NCBI GenBank assembly: GCA_013178155.1
Contig: JABLXH010000005.1
Span: 1-64,000, forward strand
DNA length: 64,000 nucleotides
Origin: Armatimonadota bacterium
GTDB taxonomy: Bacteria > Armatimonadota > Zipacnadia > Zipacnadales > UBA11051
Direction of reading: 5' to 3'
Shown here: positions 9,571 to 18,267 of the stretch, piece after piece
Numbering within the stretch: position 1 is the stretch's first letter
How the letters are laid out: every line of letters starts with the position of its first letter
The notes under the pieces: generated by a model
Told to the model about the DNA's origin: nothing
The model's input: only the letters and a program-made list of their open reading frames with translations
Database searches by the model: none
Made by a program: the position numbers and the translations under genes

Positions 9571-9610
9571 CGCGTGTGGCAATAAACCATCGGCGCAGGA
9601 GGTGACAGGG

Positions 9611-10753
9611 GTGTCTGCGGGCAATACGCCGCCGCAAACTCTCGCGCTCACGCGCTCCCAGGAGATGATCCCGTTGTCTGAACCGCGCAAAGCTCGTCTG
9701 GCCTTCGTTGGCTGTGGAGGCTTCACGAACGCCTCGATCTTCCCGTGTCTGCCCATGGTGCCCCGCGCCGAGGTGGTCGCTGTCTGCGACATTATCGAGG
9801 AGAAGGCGCAAGCCGCCTCTAGGCTGTTCAACGCCTGCCCGGTCTATACCGACATGGAGCGGATGCTGGATGAGATCGAGGTGGATGGTGTGTTCGCCAT
9901 CGGCCCCGCGCCGACGCAGTACGAGGTTGCCCCGCGTATCCTCAAGCGCGGCATACCGGTCTATGTTGAGAAGCCGTCGGCCAATACGTCAGCCGAGGCC
10001 CTGGAGATGGTCAAGGTCGCCGAGGACGCTGGTACCTGGGGCCAGGTTGGCTTCATGAAGCGCTTCGCCCCGGCCTATCGGCTGGCCCGCAGCATCATGG
10101 CCAGGCCGGAGTTCGGACAGCTCAACATGGTCAACTGCAAGTTCGGCCAAGGGCCGTACCCGCAGATCTGGGGCATTGACAGCGCCCAGCGCGCCTTCCT
10201 GATCGGCCAGTGCTGTCACCTGATGGATCTCATTCGCCACTTCGGTGGCGATGTGGCCACCGTGCAAACCATCTGTCGCGAAGCGCCTCAGAACCCGGAT
10301 GACCCCCACGTCTCCACCCGCATATCGTACCTGACCAACGTCACCTTCCAAAGCGGCGCCATCGGCCAGCTTAACCTCAACTGCATGGAGGCCAGGCACG
10401 GCTTCCGCGACCTGGACGAGCGTCTCGAGTTGGTCAGCATGGAGAACATCGTCACGGTCCATCGCATGTGCCACGTGACCTGGCGTAAGTCCGAGGACTG
10501 GGACGACACGTTGCCGTCCAGCGGCTGGTACTCCCTGGACCACGATGCCCGGGGCCTGGGTGTGTGGAGTGCTCACGTGCAGATCGGCTATGTCGGCGAG
10601 GTCGAGCACTTCGCCCTGCGCTGCCTGGGCGAGGTGGACAAGGGCGTATCCGGTGACCTGATGGACAGCGTGAAGAGCTTGCAGATCGGCGAGGCCATCT
10701 ATGAGAGCGCTCACAACGGCGGCAAGGTGGTGGAGGTGAAGCAAGGGGCGTAG
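9611..10753 (+). CDS. Gfo/Idh/MocA family NAD(P)-dependent oxidoreductase
   Basis: I start this at GTG 9611 because AGGAGG (9597-9602) lies 8 nt upstream; an in-frame GTG at 9602 overlaps that site. The 380-residue product has an N-terminal Rossmann fold (AFVGCGGFTN at 32-40, acidic strand-2 end AVCDI) and the family EKP motif at 120-122, whose Lys takes part in catalysis. The C-terminal alpha/beta domain carries the sugar-binding side. Family members oxidise or epimerise sugars and inositols. No signal peptide is present, so it should be cytoplasmic. The substrate cannot be read from sequence. Confidence 0.88.
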   Translation: MSAGNTPPQTLALTRSQEMIPLSEPRKARLAFVGCGGFTNASIFPCLPMVPRAEVVAVCDIIEEKAQAASRLFNACPVYTDMERMLDEIEVDGVFAIGPAPTQYEVAPRILKRGIPVYVEKPSANTSAEALEMVKVAEDAGTWGQVGFMKRFAPAYRLARSIMARPEFGQLNMVNCKFGQGPYPQIWGIDSAQRAFLIGQCCHLMDLIRHFGGDVATVQTICREAPQNPDDPHVSTRISYLTNVTFQSGAIGQLNLNCMEARHGFRDLDERLELVSMENIVTVHRMCHVTWRKSEDWDDTLPSSGWYSLDHDARGLGVWSAHVQIGYVGEVEHFALRCLGEVDKGVSGDLMDSVKSLQIGEAIYESAHNGGKVVEVKQGA

Positions 10754-10835
10754 TCAGGGGCATCCAGTCGGAACTCTTTCGCCGCTGCGGTGTTCCCCCA
10801 CGGGAGAGTGCTTGTTACTGCCGGAGGTGAGGCCG

Positions 10836-12314
10836 ATGTGTGCATGGTCTGGCCGGGCAGGGATCGCCGCGCTGGTTGCTGTCGCGGCGGTGGTGGGGGG
10901 GACGCTCGCCCTGCGCCCCGCAGCGGTTGCCTGGAACGATAGCGCCGCCGTGCGTCTGGCTCTGGGGCCGGTGCTGGCGGCGCTGTCTCAGGACCCTGTC
11001 GCCGACTTCCCTGAACTGGCCGGGCGTGAGCCCACGACAGAGGAGAAGACCGCCATCTCGGCCCAGGTGGCGGCCTATGTGGAGGCGCTGCATGCCCGCC
11101 AGTATCCGCAGGCCTGGGCCATGACTGCCCCGGAGACGCGCGAGCCCTGGGAACTGGATGAATGGGAGGCCTACTTCGCCGGCCTGCGTGGCGGCACCAA
11201 TGACGGTGACGAAGACGCTGAGCTGTATGGTGAGGCATACGACGGCGACACGATGGCGCTGTTGCTGGGCCACGAAGCGCGCCTGGCCGAGGTGCTGACC
11301 TGGGGTGACGCCGGGGTGTGCCGCATCGTGGTCGAGGACGAGATGCCGGCGATGCTGGCGCTGGTCCACACCGACCAGGGCTGGCGCGTAGACCTGCATG
11401 GCACCGACGATGCCCAGGCAAGGCTGGTCGTGCACCGGCAACTGTCTACCCTCGCCAGGACCACGACGATGCAGGGCTTCCTCCAGGGGATGATGATGAC
11501 CCAGGAGGACGCCGTGCCCCCCAGCTACCTGGATCTACTGGTCGTGCCCGCGGGGAAGCTCGACTACCGGATCGCGGCCTGCAGGATCGAAGGCAACCGG
11601 GCTCTCGTTGCCATCCTGGGGCGCCGGGAGCTACATCTACGGGTGCCGCTGGCCAACGGCGATCAGGGCTGGAGTATCGCCTGGTGCAGGGGCTGTCGGG
11701 TCATGCAGCCCAACGAGAAGCTTACCACCCCCTCGCCGGAGGAGCTGGCCGCGCGGGACTGGCGGATTAGCTGCGCCAGCAACCTCAAACAGCTGGCGCT
11801 GGCTATGCTGATGTACTGCCAGGACTACGATCAGAAGATGCCCATCGCCGACCGCTGGTGCGGGGCGACCTACCCGTACATCCGCAACAACGCTATCCAC
11901 CACTGCCCGGCTGACGACGGTTTCCCTTTCAGCTATGCCATGAACTACAAGCTCAGCCGCCAGCCCATGTCGCGAGTGATGGCCCCGGCAGAGACCGTCA
12001 TGCTGTTTGAGTCCAGCCTGCACCGGGCCAACGCGTACGACAGGGACGGATACCCTGGCGACTCCCTGGCTGTACCGCCACGCCACGGTCGGGTAAACAA
12101 CTACGCTTACGTGGACGGCCACGTCATAGCCCATCCGCCAGAGGCGATGGGACGGGACTTCTACCGGCTGCAGCCGGAACGTTACGCGGGGATGCCCTAC
12201 CCCCCTGTTGGCACGCCCCCCACTGGACCGGGTGGATCACCGGCCCTGCCCGGACATGCACCCGGCTCGCCGCCGATGCCGCTCCACCTCCGCCACCACT
12301 GGACTGAACCGTGA
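10836..12314 (+). CDS. Membrane-anchored protein with pilin-type H-X9-DG C-terminal head
   Basis: The start at ATG 10836 is supported by GGAGG 8 nt upstream. The 492-residue product begins with a short N-region and one hydrophobic helix (about 9-27), acting as signal or anchor. Residues about 30-305 form a domain I do not recognise. From about residue 308 it shows the post-helix segment of Armatimonadota/Planctomycetota pseudopilins (SNLKQLALAMLMYCQDYD) and an exact H-X9-DG motif (His417, Asp427-Gly428). The class III prepilin peptide (GFTLIE-like) is absent, so this is a pilin head moved onto another scaffold. The tail is Pro/Gly-rich. It follows an oxidoreductase with no clear functional link. 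Confidence 0.7.
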   Translation: MCAWSGRAGIAALVAVAAVVGGTLALRPAAVAWNDSAAVRLALGPVLAALSQDPVADFPELAGREPTTEEKTAISAQVAAYVEALHARQYPQAWAMTAPETREPWELDEWEAYFAGLRGGTNDGDEDAELYGEAYDGDTMALLLGHEARLAEVLTWGDAGVCRIVVEDEMPAMLALVHTDQGWRVDLHGTDDAQARLVVHRQLSTLARTTTMQGFLQGMMMTQEDAVPPSYLDLLVVPAGKLDYRIAACRIEGNRALVAILGRRELHLRVPLANGDQGWSIAWCRGCRVMQPNEKLTTPSPEELAARDWRISCASNLKQLALAMLMYCQDYDQKMPIADRWCGATYPYIRNNAIHHCPADDGFPFSYAMNYKLSRQPMSRVMAPAETVMLFESSLHRANAYDRDGYPGDSLAVPPRHGRVNNYAYVDGHVIAHPPEAMGRDFYRLQPERYAGMPYPPVGTPPTGPGGSPALPGHAPGSPPMPLHLRHHWTEP

Positions 12315-12424
12315 CCGCACCTGTATACATCCGGCACAGATAGAGGAAAGGAGTGCCTGCAGGGCGTGACGAACACGTGATGAAAGGCGCAGTCTCGTAC
12401 TCTGTGACGGGGACGGTGGACGCC

Positions 12425-13960
12425 ATGATGAGCCGAGCAGCCGGAGCCGTAGCCGCATGTCTGTTGGTCTGTGCTTCGCTGGCACTCGCCCAGGGACAGA
12501 CGCCGTCCCAGGCCGCGGGTCTGACGTTGCAGGCCCTGTCTCCCGAAGACCTTGACGCGATCCAGGAGCAGACCGGTTACCGCGTTGGTGTGTTGGTGAC
12601 TGCAGTCGCCGCTGGATCACCGGCGGCGGCTGTGCTGCGCGCCGGTGACGTGCTTTTCCTGGTAGCCGACAAGCCTGTGGCTTCGCCCCAGGACGTGGAT
12701 GCTGCCCTTCAGGGCAAGGCCGGAGCAGTTCGCGTAGCGGCCTTACGGCCCACAGAGGACGGTAGCGGCGAGCTTGTGGACGCCACCATCACCATCCCGG
12801 GCACCGGGGCGGCCGCGGCTCCCGCGCCGGCAGGTCCAGACGCCGGGGATCAGCAGGAGAAGCTGAAAGCTCTCGACGCGGCATTGGCTGCAGGTGTCAT
12901 CACTCAGGCTGAGTACGACCAGAAGAAGGCGGCGCTCCAGGCTCAGACGCCGGCGAGTGACCCGCAGACGCAGGAGAAGCTCAGGGCGCTGGACACGGCG
13001 CGACAGGCGGGCATCATCAGCGAGGCGGAGTACCAGCAGAAGCGGGCCGCTCTGCTCGGGCCGGCTCCGGTGACGGCTCCGACCGGAGGCGCTGCAGGCG
13101 ATCCCTTGACCGCGTACCTGGACATGCTCGATTTCGTGCGCTCGGAGGCCTGGGGCAGGCAACTTGCTACGCCGCCCGCCGAGCGCCAGCGCCTGGCACA
13201 ACTCCTGCAGGAAGCTGAAGCAGAGACTCGCCAGGCCGTTGAGCAGGAGCTGGCGCAGGTGCCGCCAGTCTGGGCCGACCTGCAGCGAAAATGGGCTGCC
13301 GCCGACGACCAGCGGAAGGCCGAGCAACGTGAGCTGTGGCGCAAGCAGGTGTTGCTGCCCAGCTTTGTCTACCCGCCGCCCCTGGAGACCGAGACCTTCC
13401 GCGCCCCCGATGACCGCGTCGTCTTCGAGCGCCCGAAGGACTGGATCATGGCTCAAGCCGAGGACGAGGGCACCCAGTATCTCTACATGGGGCCGCCGGG
13501 GACCGAGACCACCTGGGAGCAGGTAGCCGATCCCGCCGCCAGCCCGCCTGGGGCGTTCTTTGCCGTTCTGCCGTTGCCGGATGAGTTGCGTAACGTAGAG
13601 CCCGCTGAGGGGGTGCGGATCCTTGCCCAGCAGTATGTCTGTCCACCAGGGGCCAATATGAGCGAAGTTGGCGCCGAGCCCCTCGGCGACGGGGTTGTTC
13701 TGACCCTTCGCGGGACCTATCCCGGCAGCCAGGAGGAACGCTTCTACTGGGTTGGCCTGGTGAAGTACGGTCCCGACCACTTGCTGGCCGGTAGACTCGG
13801 GGGGCCGCTGTCGAAGGCCGACCAGCTCGTACCGGTGTTCGCCCACATGATCATGACGATGGAACTGAACCCACCGACCGGGGGCGGCGACGAGTACCAT
13901 AGCGCTATGGTTGGCTACTACGCCGCCCGCGTGGGCAACATCGTCAACTCAAGCTGGTAG
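12425..13960 (+). CDS. Secreted PDZ-like protein with two SHOCT-type segments
   Basis: I place the start at ATG 12425, where a clean signal peptide begins (MMSRAAGAVAACLLVCASLALA); upstream in-frame starts at 12353 and 12380 would only lengthen the N-region. Residues about 33-125 look like a PDZ domain (GYRVGVLVTAVAAGSPA, AGDVLFLVADKPV). Two near-copies of a SHOCT-type helical hairpin follow at about 144-172 and 182-211 (LDAALAAGVITQAEYDQKKA; LDTARQAGIISEAEYQQKRA), separated by short Ala/Pro linkers. The remaining 300 residues are an unrecognised alpha/beta region with a coiled-coil-like Gln/Glu/Arg stretch. No protease catalytic site is visible, so a periplasmic scaffold role is more likely than a peptidase. 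Confidence 0.72.
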   Translation: MMSRAAGAVAACLLVCASLALAQGQTPSQAAGLTLQALSPEDLDAIQEQTGYRVGVLVTAVAAGSPAAAVLRAGDVLFLVADKPVASPQDVDAALQGKAGAVRVAALRPTEDGSGELVDATITIPGTGAAAAPAPAGPDAGDQQEKLKALDAALAAGVITQAEYDQKKAALQAQTPASDPQTQEKLRALDTARQAGIISEAEYQQKRAALLGPAPVTAPTGGAAGDPLTAYLDMLDFVRSEAWGRQLATPPAERQRLAQLLQEAEAETRQAVEQELAQVPPVWADLQRKWAAADDQRKAEQRELWRKQVLLPSFVYPPPLETETFRAPDDRVVFERPKDWIMAQAEDEGTQYLYMGPPGTETTWEQVADPAASPPGAFFAVLPLPDELRNVEPAEGVRILAQQYVCPPGANMSEVGAEPLGDGVVLTLRGTYPGSQEERFYWVGLVKYGPDHLLAGRLGGPLSKADQLVPVFAHMIMTMELNPPTGGGDEYHSAMVGYYAARVGNIVNSSW

Positions 13961-13981
13961 AGGAACGTGTTGGAACGAGTG

Positions 13982-14011
13982 CCGGGCAAGGTCTTACCAG
14001 GCCTTGCCCGG
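13982..14011 (+). terminator. Terminator hairpin after the PDZ-SHOCT gene
   Basis: A perfect 10-bp stem CCGGGCAAGG/CCTTGCCCGG with a 10-nt loop, followed by TTTGCCCTCTTCC. It overlaps the last codons of the convergent zinc-ribbon gene. Confidence 0.65.
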
Positions 14012-14587
14012 TTTGCCCTCTTCCTTGCCCAGGGCCGGGGCGGCGGTTGCGGGGCCCCCGGTGGCGGTCAAGATGGCGTGGCAGCCCGGACATTGACAGT
14101 CACCCGGCTTGTCCGTCGCTCCCAGACACAAGACTGCTTCGCAGACTTCACAGATGCTGAGTGCGCCATCGCCGCAGTAGGGGCAGCGGTAATCCGGGCC
14201 CATGCGGAAGGTGCCGGCCACCGACGCCATGGCGCCCGGGCCAGCGGCCTTGGCGTCCGCAGGGGCGGTCCTGACCGCCTCGACCGCGCGGTAGACGCCT
14301 GGCTCGGATTCCTCAAAGCGCACCTCGAAGTGCTGGCCCGTCGCTGAGCAGATGCAGGGGACTATCACCCCCGGCTTGCCCAGTGCGGCCTGTTGCTCCG
14401 TAACTGCCGGGTACTCCGCAGACGCCGGGCACGCTTCCTCCGCCAGGTCCTCCAGCGTGATTTCCAGGACCTCATCGGTCGCCGGAACGGGCGGCGGGGG
14501 AGCGGGGACAGGGGGCTCCGGCACATCGTCCAGTTCGATGTCCAGCACGTCATCCTCGCCCAGTTCATTGGGTGGCCGGTCTATCAT
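13994..14587 (-). CDS. Zinc-ribbon protein of unknown function
   Basis: The 197-residue protein starts at ATG 14587 and overlaps the upstream SpoIIM stop by 4 bp (ATGA), so the two are probably co-translated. The N-terminal 45 residues are acidic and Pro-rich, suggesting a flexible linker. Cysteines cluster near residues 78-80 (CIC) and in a C-terminal double-knuckle (Cys135, 138, 146, 149, 154, then CQCPGC at about 164-169), the spacing expected for two zinc sites. There is no signal peptide or membrane segment. Its partner is probably the membrane protein encoded just upstream; the molecular role is unknown. Confidence 0.65.
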   Translation of the reverse strand: MIDRPPNELGEDDVLDIELDDVPEPPVPAPPPPVPATDEVLEITLEDLAEEACPASAEYPAVTEQQAALGKPGVIVPCICSATGQHFEVRFEESEPGVYRAVEAVRTAPADAKAAGPGAMASVAGTFRMGPDYRCPYCGDGALSICEVCEAVLCLGATDKPGDCQCPGCHAILTATGGPATAAPALGKEEGKPGKAW

Positions 14588-15660
14588 GGTCGCTTCCTCG
14601 GTCGCCGCCGCAGGCTCGAGCTCGGGGCCTGTCGCACTGATGGGTCAAACAACAGGTCGCCGGCCAGCAGCCAGCAGTATAGCAGGAGCCCGCCCGTAAA
14701 GCCCACCAACAGGCGGATCACGTCGTTGGCCAGTATGCCCGTGGATTGGGGGCTCACCAGGCCCTCCACCAGCCCAGCGTAGATGAACATGGGTACCGTG
14801 CCCAGCGCGATCTGCCCGGCGTCACGAGCGGCGAGCAGGAGAGCGTCCCGGCGCAGTAGATCGCCAGGGTTGACCAGAGCATACCCCAGGCGCAGGCCTG
14901 CCGCACCTGCCAGCACCACAGCCGAGATCTCGACAACCCCATGCGGCGCAACCACCGAGCTCATTAGCAGCAGCTTGCCGTGAGCGGCGCCCAGGCCCAG
15001 GGCCGAGCCGAGCATCAGCGAGTTCTGGGCCAGGACATAGACTGTCCCCAGGCCAAAGGAGATGCCCAGCGCGAAGCACAGCAGGGCCACGCGGATGTTG
15101 TTGGTCATCAGGACGCCGGAGAAGCCGCCACCGCCCAGCATTTCGGCGGCCCCCCCAAAGTACTGCCCGGCGGCCTTGTCCTCCTGCACGAAGGGCTCGA
15201 TCATCTCGCGCATGCCGCGACTGACCAGGACCTCGGCCCAGGCGGGGTTGTGGGCCGCCAGCGCAAAGCCCACGCCCGAGCCGACGAAAAGGATGGCCAG
15301 CGAGACCGCCCAGTACGGCCAGTTGCGCTTGCAGGTGCGGGGAAGCGTGACGCCGAAGAACTCGCCCAGCCTGACGCGCCGCCGGGGCGGCCGGGCATAG
15401 ACCAGACCGTGAGCCCTCCCCACCAACTGGTTCAGGTACTCGGCCAGTTGCTGCCGGCCCTGGGAACGCGCCAGCGAGAGGTCACTGGTGGCGGAGCGGT
15501 AGAGACGCTGCAGCTCGCGCAACTCCGCGGCGCTGAGCGCCTTGAGGCCCTGGCGCCCCTCGCACTTCTCCAGGAGCTCGGTCAGGCGATCCCACCCGTG
15601 TTGCGGGCTCGCGGGTTGCGAGCCCCTGGTGTCGGGAATGCCCATGGAAGACCGCATCAC
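14584..15660 (-). CDS. SpoIIM (stage II sporulation protein M) family membrane protein
   Basis: The product is 358 residues from ATG 15660, with a second ATG at 15645; the true start could be slightly inside. It has a cytoplasmic helical N-terminus (LQRLYRSATSDLSLAR) and then five or six membrane helices with the SpoIIM-family pattern (NNIRVALLCFALGISFGLGT, then VAPHGVVEISAVVLAGAAGL). Outside sporulating bacteria such proteins are typically paired with RDD-family proteins, and here an RDD gene begins divergently over the same bases. The role is probably membrane remodelling or envelope stress; the biochemistry is not known. It is coupled to the zinc-ribbon gene by a 4-bp overlap. Confidence 0.82.
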   Translation of the reverse strand: MMRSSMGIPDTRGSQPASPQHGWDRLTELLEKCEGRQGLKALSAAELRELQRLYRSATSDLSLARSQGRQQLAEYLNQLVGRAHGLVYARPPRRRVRLGEFFGVTLPRTCKRNWPYWAVSLAILFVGSGVGFALAAHNPAWAEVLVSRGMREMIEPFVQEDKAAGQYFGGAAEMLGGGGFSGVLMTNNIRVALLCFALGISFGLGTVYVLAQNSLMLGSALGLGAAHGKLLLMSSVVAPHGVVEISAVVLAGAAGLRLGYALVNPGDLLRRDALLLAARDAGQIALGTVPMFIYAGLVEGLVSPQSTGILANDVIRLLVGFTGGLLLYCWLLAGDLLFDPSVRQAPSSSLRRRPRKRP

Positions 15661-16426
15661 AATCGAAACTCCCGAGTTTGTGCAGGTGAGCTATGAGCTG
15701 GCCGGCATCGGGTCGCGGGCGCTGGCCTGCGTGCTCGACAGCTTCCTGCAACTGGTCATCGTGGCGCTGCTCATCTGGGCGCTGGTCTGGCTGCAGTACT
15801 TGTTGGGCCTGCCTGACATCACTGGAACCATCGTGGCCATAGCGCTGGGCAGTGTAACCTTCATGGCGACGGTGGTCTACTATGTGGTCTGTGAGATGGC
15901 CATGGCGGGCCAAAGCCCCGGGAAACGTCTGGCGGGGCTGCGCGTGGTACGAGCCAACGGTACACCACTGACCTTCACCGATTCGGCCATCCGCAACATA
16001 GTGCGCCTCGTGGACCTGCTGCCCGGCTTCTACACAGTCGGTCTGATTGCCGTCTTCTGCAGTCGTCAGTGCCAGCGATTGGGCGATATGGCGGCCGGGA
16101 CCATCGTGGTAAAGGAGCGACTCTACGAGGCGCCAACGGCGCCGGTGCCCGACCTGGCCGCGGCTCCCGTTGTGCCCCCGAGCCTGTCCACGGAGGCCAT
16201 AGCCCGCCTGCGCAACAGCATCCATCTGCTCAGCGAGAATGACTACGCCGCCGCGGCGCGTTTCCTGGAGCGGCGAGCGGAACTAGACCCCCAGGTCCGC
16301 CGCGAACTTTCGGTGAAGCTGGCCACGCCGCTGGTGGAGCGTCTTCCCGGTCTGTCCCTCCAGGAGTTCGGTGGCGCCGAGCAGTTCCTGGAGGCGCTCA
16401 TCCGCCTGCGCCCGACCCGTTTCTGA
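15644..16426 (+). CDS. RDD family membrane protein
   Basis: The start at ATG 15644 gives 260 residues (MEDRITIETPEFVQVSYELAG); in-frame codons upstream encode no recognisable extension. The RDD signature is present: GIGSRALACVLDS in helix 1, a second helix (VALLIWALVWLQYLLGL), then GQSPGKRLAGLRVVRANG and LGDMAAGTIVV. The C-terminal 85 residues are soluble and helical. RDD proteins have been linked to ion exchange and transport, but most are uncharacterised. Its 5' end overlaps the start of the divergent SpoIIM gene, so their promoters must lie inside each other's coding sequence. Confidence 0.82.
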   Translation: MEDRITIETPEFVQVSYELAGIGSRALACVLDSFLQLVIVALLIWALVWLQYLLGLPDITGTIVAIALGSVTFMATVVYYVVCEMAMAGQSPGKRLAGLRVVRANGTPLTFTDSAIRNIVRLVDLLPGFYTVGLIAVFCSRQCQRLGDMAAGTIVVKERLYEAPTAPVPDLAAAPVVPPSLSTEAIARLRNSIHLLSENDYAAAARFLERRAELDPQVRRELSVKLATPLVERLPGLSLQEFGGAEQFLEALIRLRPTRF

Positions 16427-16453
16427 AGACCTGCCCCCGGAAAGAGCCCGCCC

Positions 16454-17194
16454 ATGACAGGCAGAAGCTCCATACTCGTAGCCGCAGCCCTACTCGTCGC
16501 TGCGACCGTGCTGCACATACTGCACGCGGTCGTGTTTCGGCAGGCCCGCGACACTGTCTTCTACATGACTCTCGACATTGCCTTCCTGCCGTTGAACGTG
16601 TTGTTTGTGACTCTCGTGTTGGACCAGGTCCTCACGGCCCGGGAGCGCAAGGAGCGGCAGCGAAAGTTGAACATGGTGATCGGCGCCTTCTTCAGCTCCA
16701 CCGGCTACGACCTGCTGCGCCGGCTGGCGCCGGTGGCAGAGGAAAGAAGGGACATCGCCGAGCACTTGGCGCTTGACCTGACCTGGGACGGACCGCGCAT
16801 TCGCCGGGCCATTGCGTGGTGTCAGGGCCGGACCTTCACCATGCGTCCCGAACCGGCGGCCCTCGCCGAACTGCGGCAGTTCCTCCTGGACCAGCGCCCG
16901 TTTCTCCTGAACATGCTGGAGAACCCGCTACTGCTTGAGCACGAGGTGTTCACCGACGTGCTGTGGGCGGTGTCGCATCTGAGCGAGGAGCTCATCGCTC
17001 GGCAAGACGTCACGAGCTTACCCAGCGCCGACCTGAAACACCTGGCCGGCGACCTGGAGCGAGCGTACACACGCCTGCAGGTGCAGTGGTTGCACTACAT
17101 GATCCATCTTCGGCAGGACTATCCCTATCTCTACTCCTTTGCGGCTCGGACGAATCCCTTGCGTCCCGGAGCCAGGGTGGAGATCGAGGAGTAG
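16454..17194 (+). CDS. Membrane-anchored hypothetical protein
   Basis: I do not recognise this 246-residue protein. It has two hydrophobic helices at the N-terminus (about 5-24 and 38-62), then a basic stretch (ARERKERQRKL) that predicts a cytoplasmic C-terminal body by the positive-inside rule. The rest is mostly helical and rich in Leu, Glu and Arg, ending in EIEE. It lies 27 bp after the RDD gene and 30 bp before the next gene, consistent with one transcript. Nothing suggests an enzyme; a membrane-attached adaptor is possible. Confidence 0.7.
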   Translation: MTGRSSILVAAALLVAATVLHILHAVVFRQARDTVFYMTLDIAFLPLNVLFVTLVLDQVLTARERKERQRKLNMVIGAFFSSTGYDLLRRLAPVAEERRDIAEHLALDLTWDGPRIRRAIAWCQGRTFTMRPEPAALAELRQFLLDQRPFLLNMLENPLLLEHEVFTDVLWAVSHLSEELIARQDVTSLPSADLKHLAGDLERAYTRLQVQWLHYMIHLRQDYPYLYSFAARTNPLRPGARVEIEE

Positions 17195-17224
17195 CCGACG
17201 ACCCAGAGCACGAGGTGACGCCCC

Positions 17225-18166
17225 ATGGCCAGCATTCGCTGGGAAGGCCCTGACATCACCATCGAGACCGACTGTCTCCTGGCGACAGTTGCCACGGAGG
17301 GGTACGTAAGCGGCGTCAAGGCAGGAACGCTGCTGGACAAGCAGACGGGCGCGTTTGACCTGGGCTTTGGGTTGGACATCGTGGATTTTCTACTGGAGCC
17401 CCTGGCTGACGATGGTCAGAGTGGAGCCAGCCACGACTACGCTGGCGATGTCATGCTGCATGGGCACATGCCCAAACGCTACGTGGAACTGCCGCAGATC
17501 TGCACGCAGGCGCGATGGAGCAACGCCCAGACCTACCAGGGCAAGGGCTTCGTCGCGGTGAAGCTCTGGTGGCGATATACGGAGGCCACCTACGGTCGGA
17601 GGCCGGGGTCATTGTGGGAGCAGCACATAGTCTTCCCTGATGGACAGCGCTACTTCTTCGCCGCGGACCGCATCACGAGTGCCAACACAGTCCAGGACCT
17701 CATCCTGCGCATAGACATGCCGGGGCATCTGAAGCACACCGGCGGCGACAGCTTTGAGCAGATATACCTGAGCTATGAGGGGTACTTGCCAGGCACCGAG
17801 TTCCTGGAGGACTTCGCGCCCGACGCCAGGTTTCTCTACCAGCGCGACAATGCTCACATCCCCGAACGGATGATCCGGGCGTATCAGGTCACGCTGGAGG
17901 GAAGGCCCGGCCCGTGGCTGGCGGGAATGACGCTGCAGCCAGCAGCCGTGAGCGCGGCCTGGTGTCACCAGCGGGGGTATGTCTGCTTCATTCAGGAGAT
18001 CGGGCAGTGGCCGGTCGCGGCTGGGGAGAGCTTCGGGGCCGCTTACGTCATCGGCTGGTTTGACGACCTGCGCGAGATGCAGGCCGTCTATGACCGGCAC
18101 AAGGGGGCGGGGGGCATCAGGCTGCAGGGGGCGCCCGACGCTGTGCGCTGGGAGTGGACCGACTAA
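17225..18166 (+). CDS. Hypothetical protein, possible carbohydrate-active beta-sandwich
   Basis: The 313-residue protein has no signal peptide. It is rich in aromatic residues and predicted beta strands ([40 protein letters not shown]), reminiscent of sugar-binding or lyase-like sandwiches, but I see no known catalytic motif. It lies between a membrane protein and a GH4 gene and ends 102 bp before the latter. The neighbourhood suggests a role in galactoside handling, by context only. Confidence 0.65.
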   Translation: MASIRWEGPDITIETDCLLATVATEGYVSGVKAGTLLDKQTGAFDLGFGLDIVDFLLEPLADDGQSGASHDYAGDVMLHGHMPKRYVELPQICTQARWSNAQTYQGKGFVAVKLWWRYTEATYGRRPGSLWEQHIVFPDGQRYFFAADRITSANTVQDLILRIDMPGHLKHTGGDSFEQIYLSYEGYLPGTEFLEDFAPDARFLYQRDNAHIPERMIRAYQVTLEGRPGPWLAGMTLQPAAVSAAWCHQRGYVCFIQEIGQWPVAAGESFGAAYVIGWFDDLREMQAVYDRHKGAGGIRLQGAPDAVRWEWTD

Positions 18167-18183
18167 CCCCATGGCCGCGCCGG

Positions 18184-18212
18184 TTGACTCGCCTTAGCGC
18201 ACGGCATACAAT
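18184..18212 (+). promoter_or_regulatory. Sigma70-type promoter for the GH4-galT genes
   Basis: TTGACT (18184-18189), a 17-bp spacer and TACAAT (18207-18212) match the consensus at five of six positions in each box. The predicted transcript begins near 18219, about 50 nt before the GH4 start. Confidence 0.6.
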
Positions 18213-18267
18213 CCCTCGGGTCGGCGCTCGCCGGCTCCACCGTCAACAGAGAGGACCGCAAGACTCT

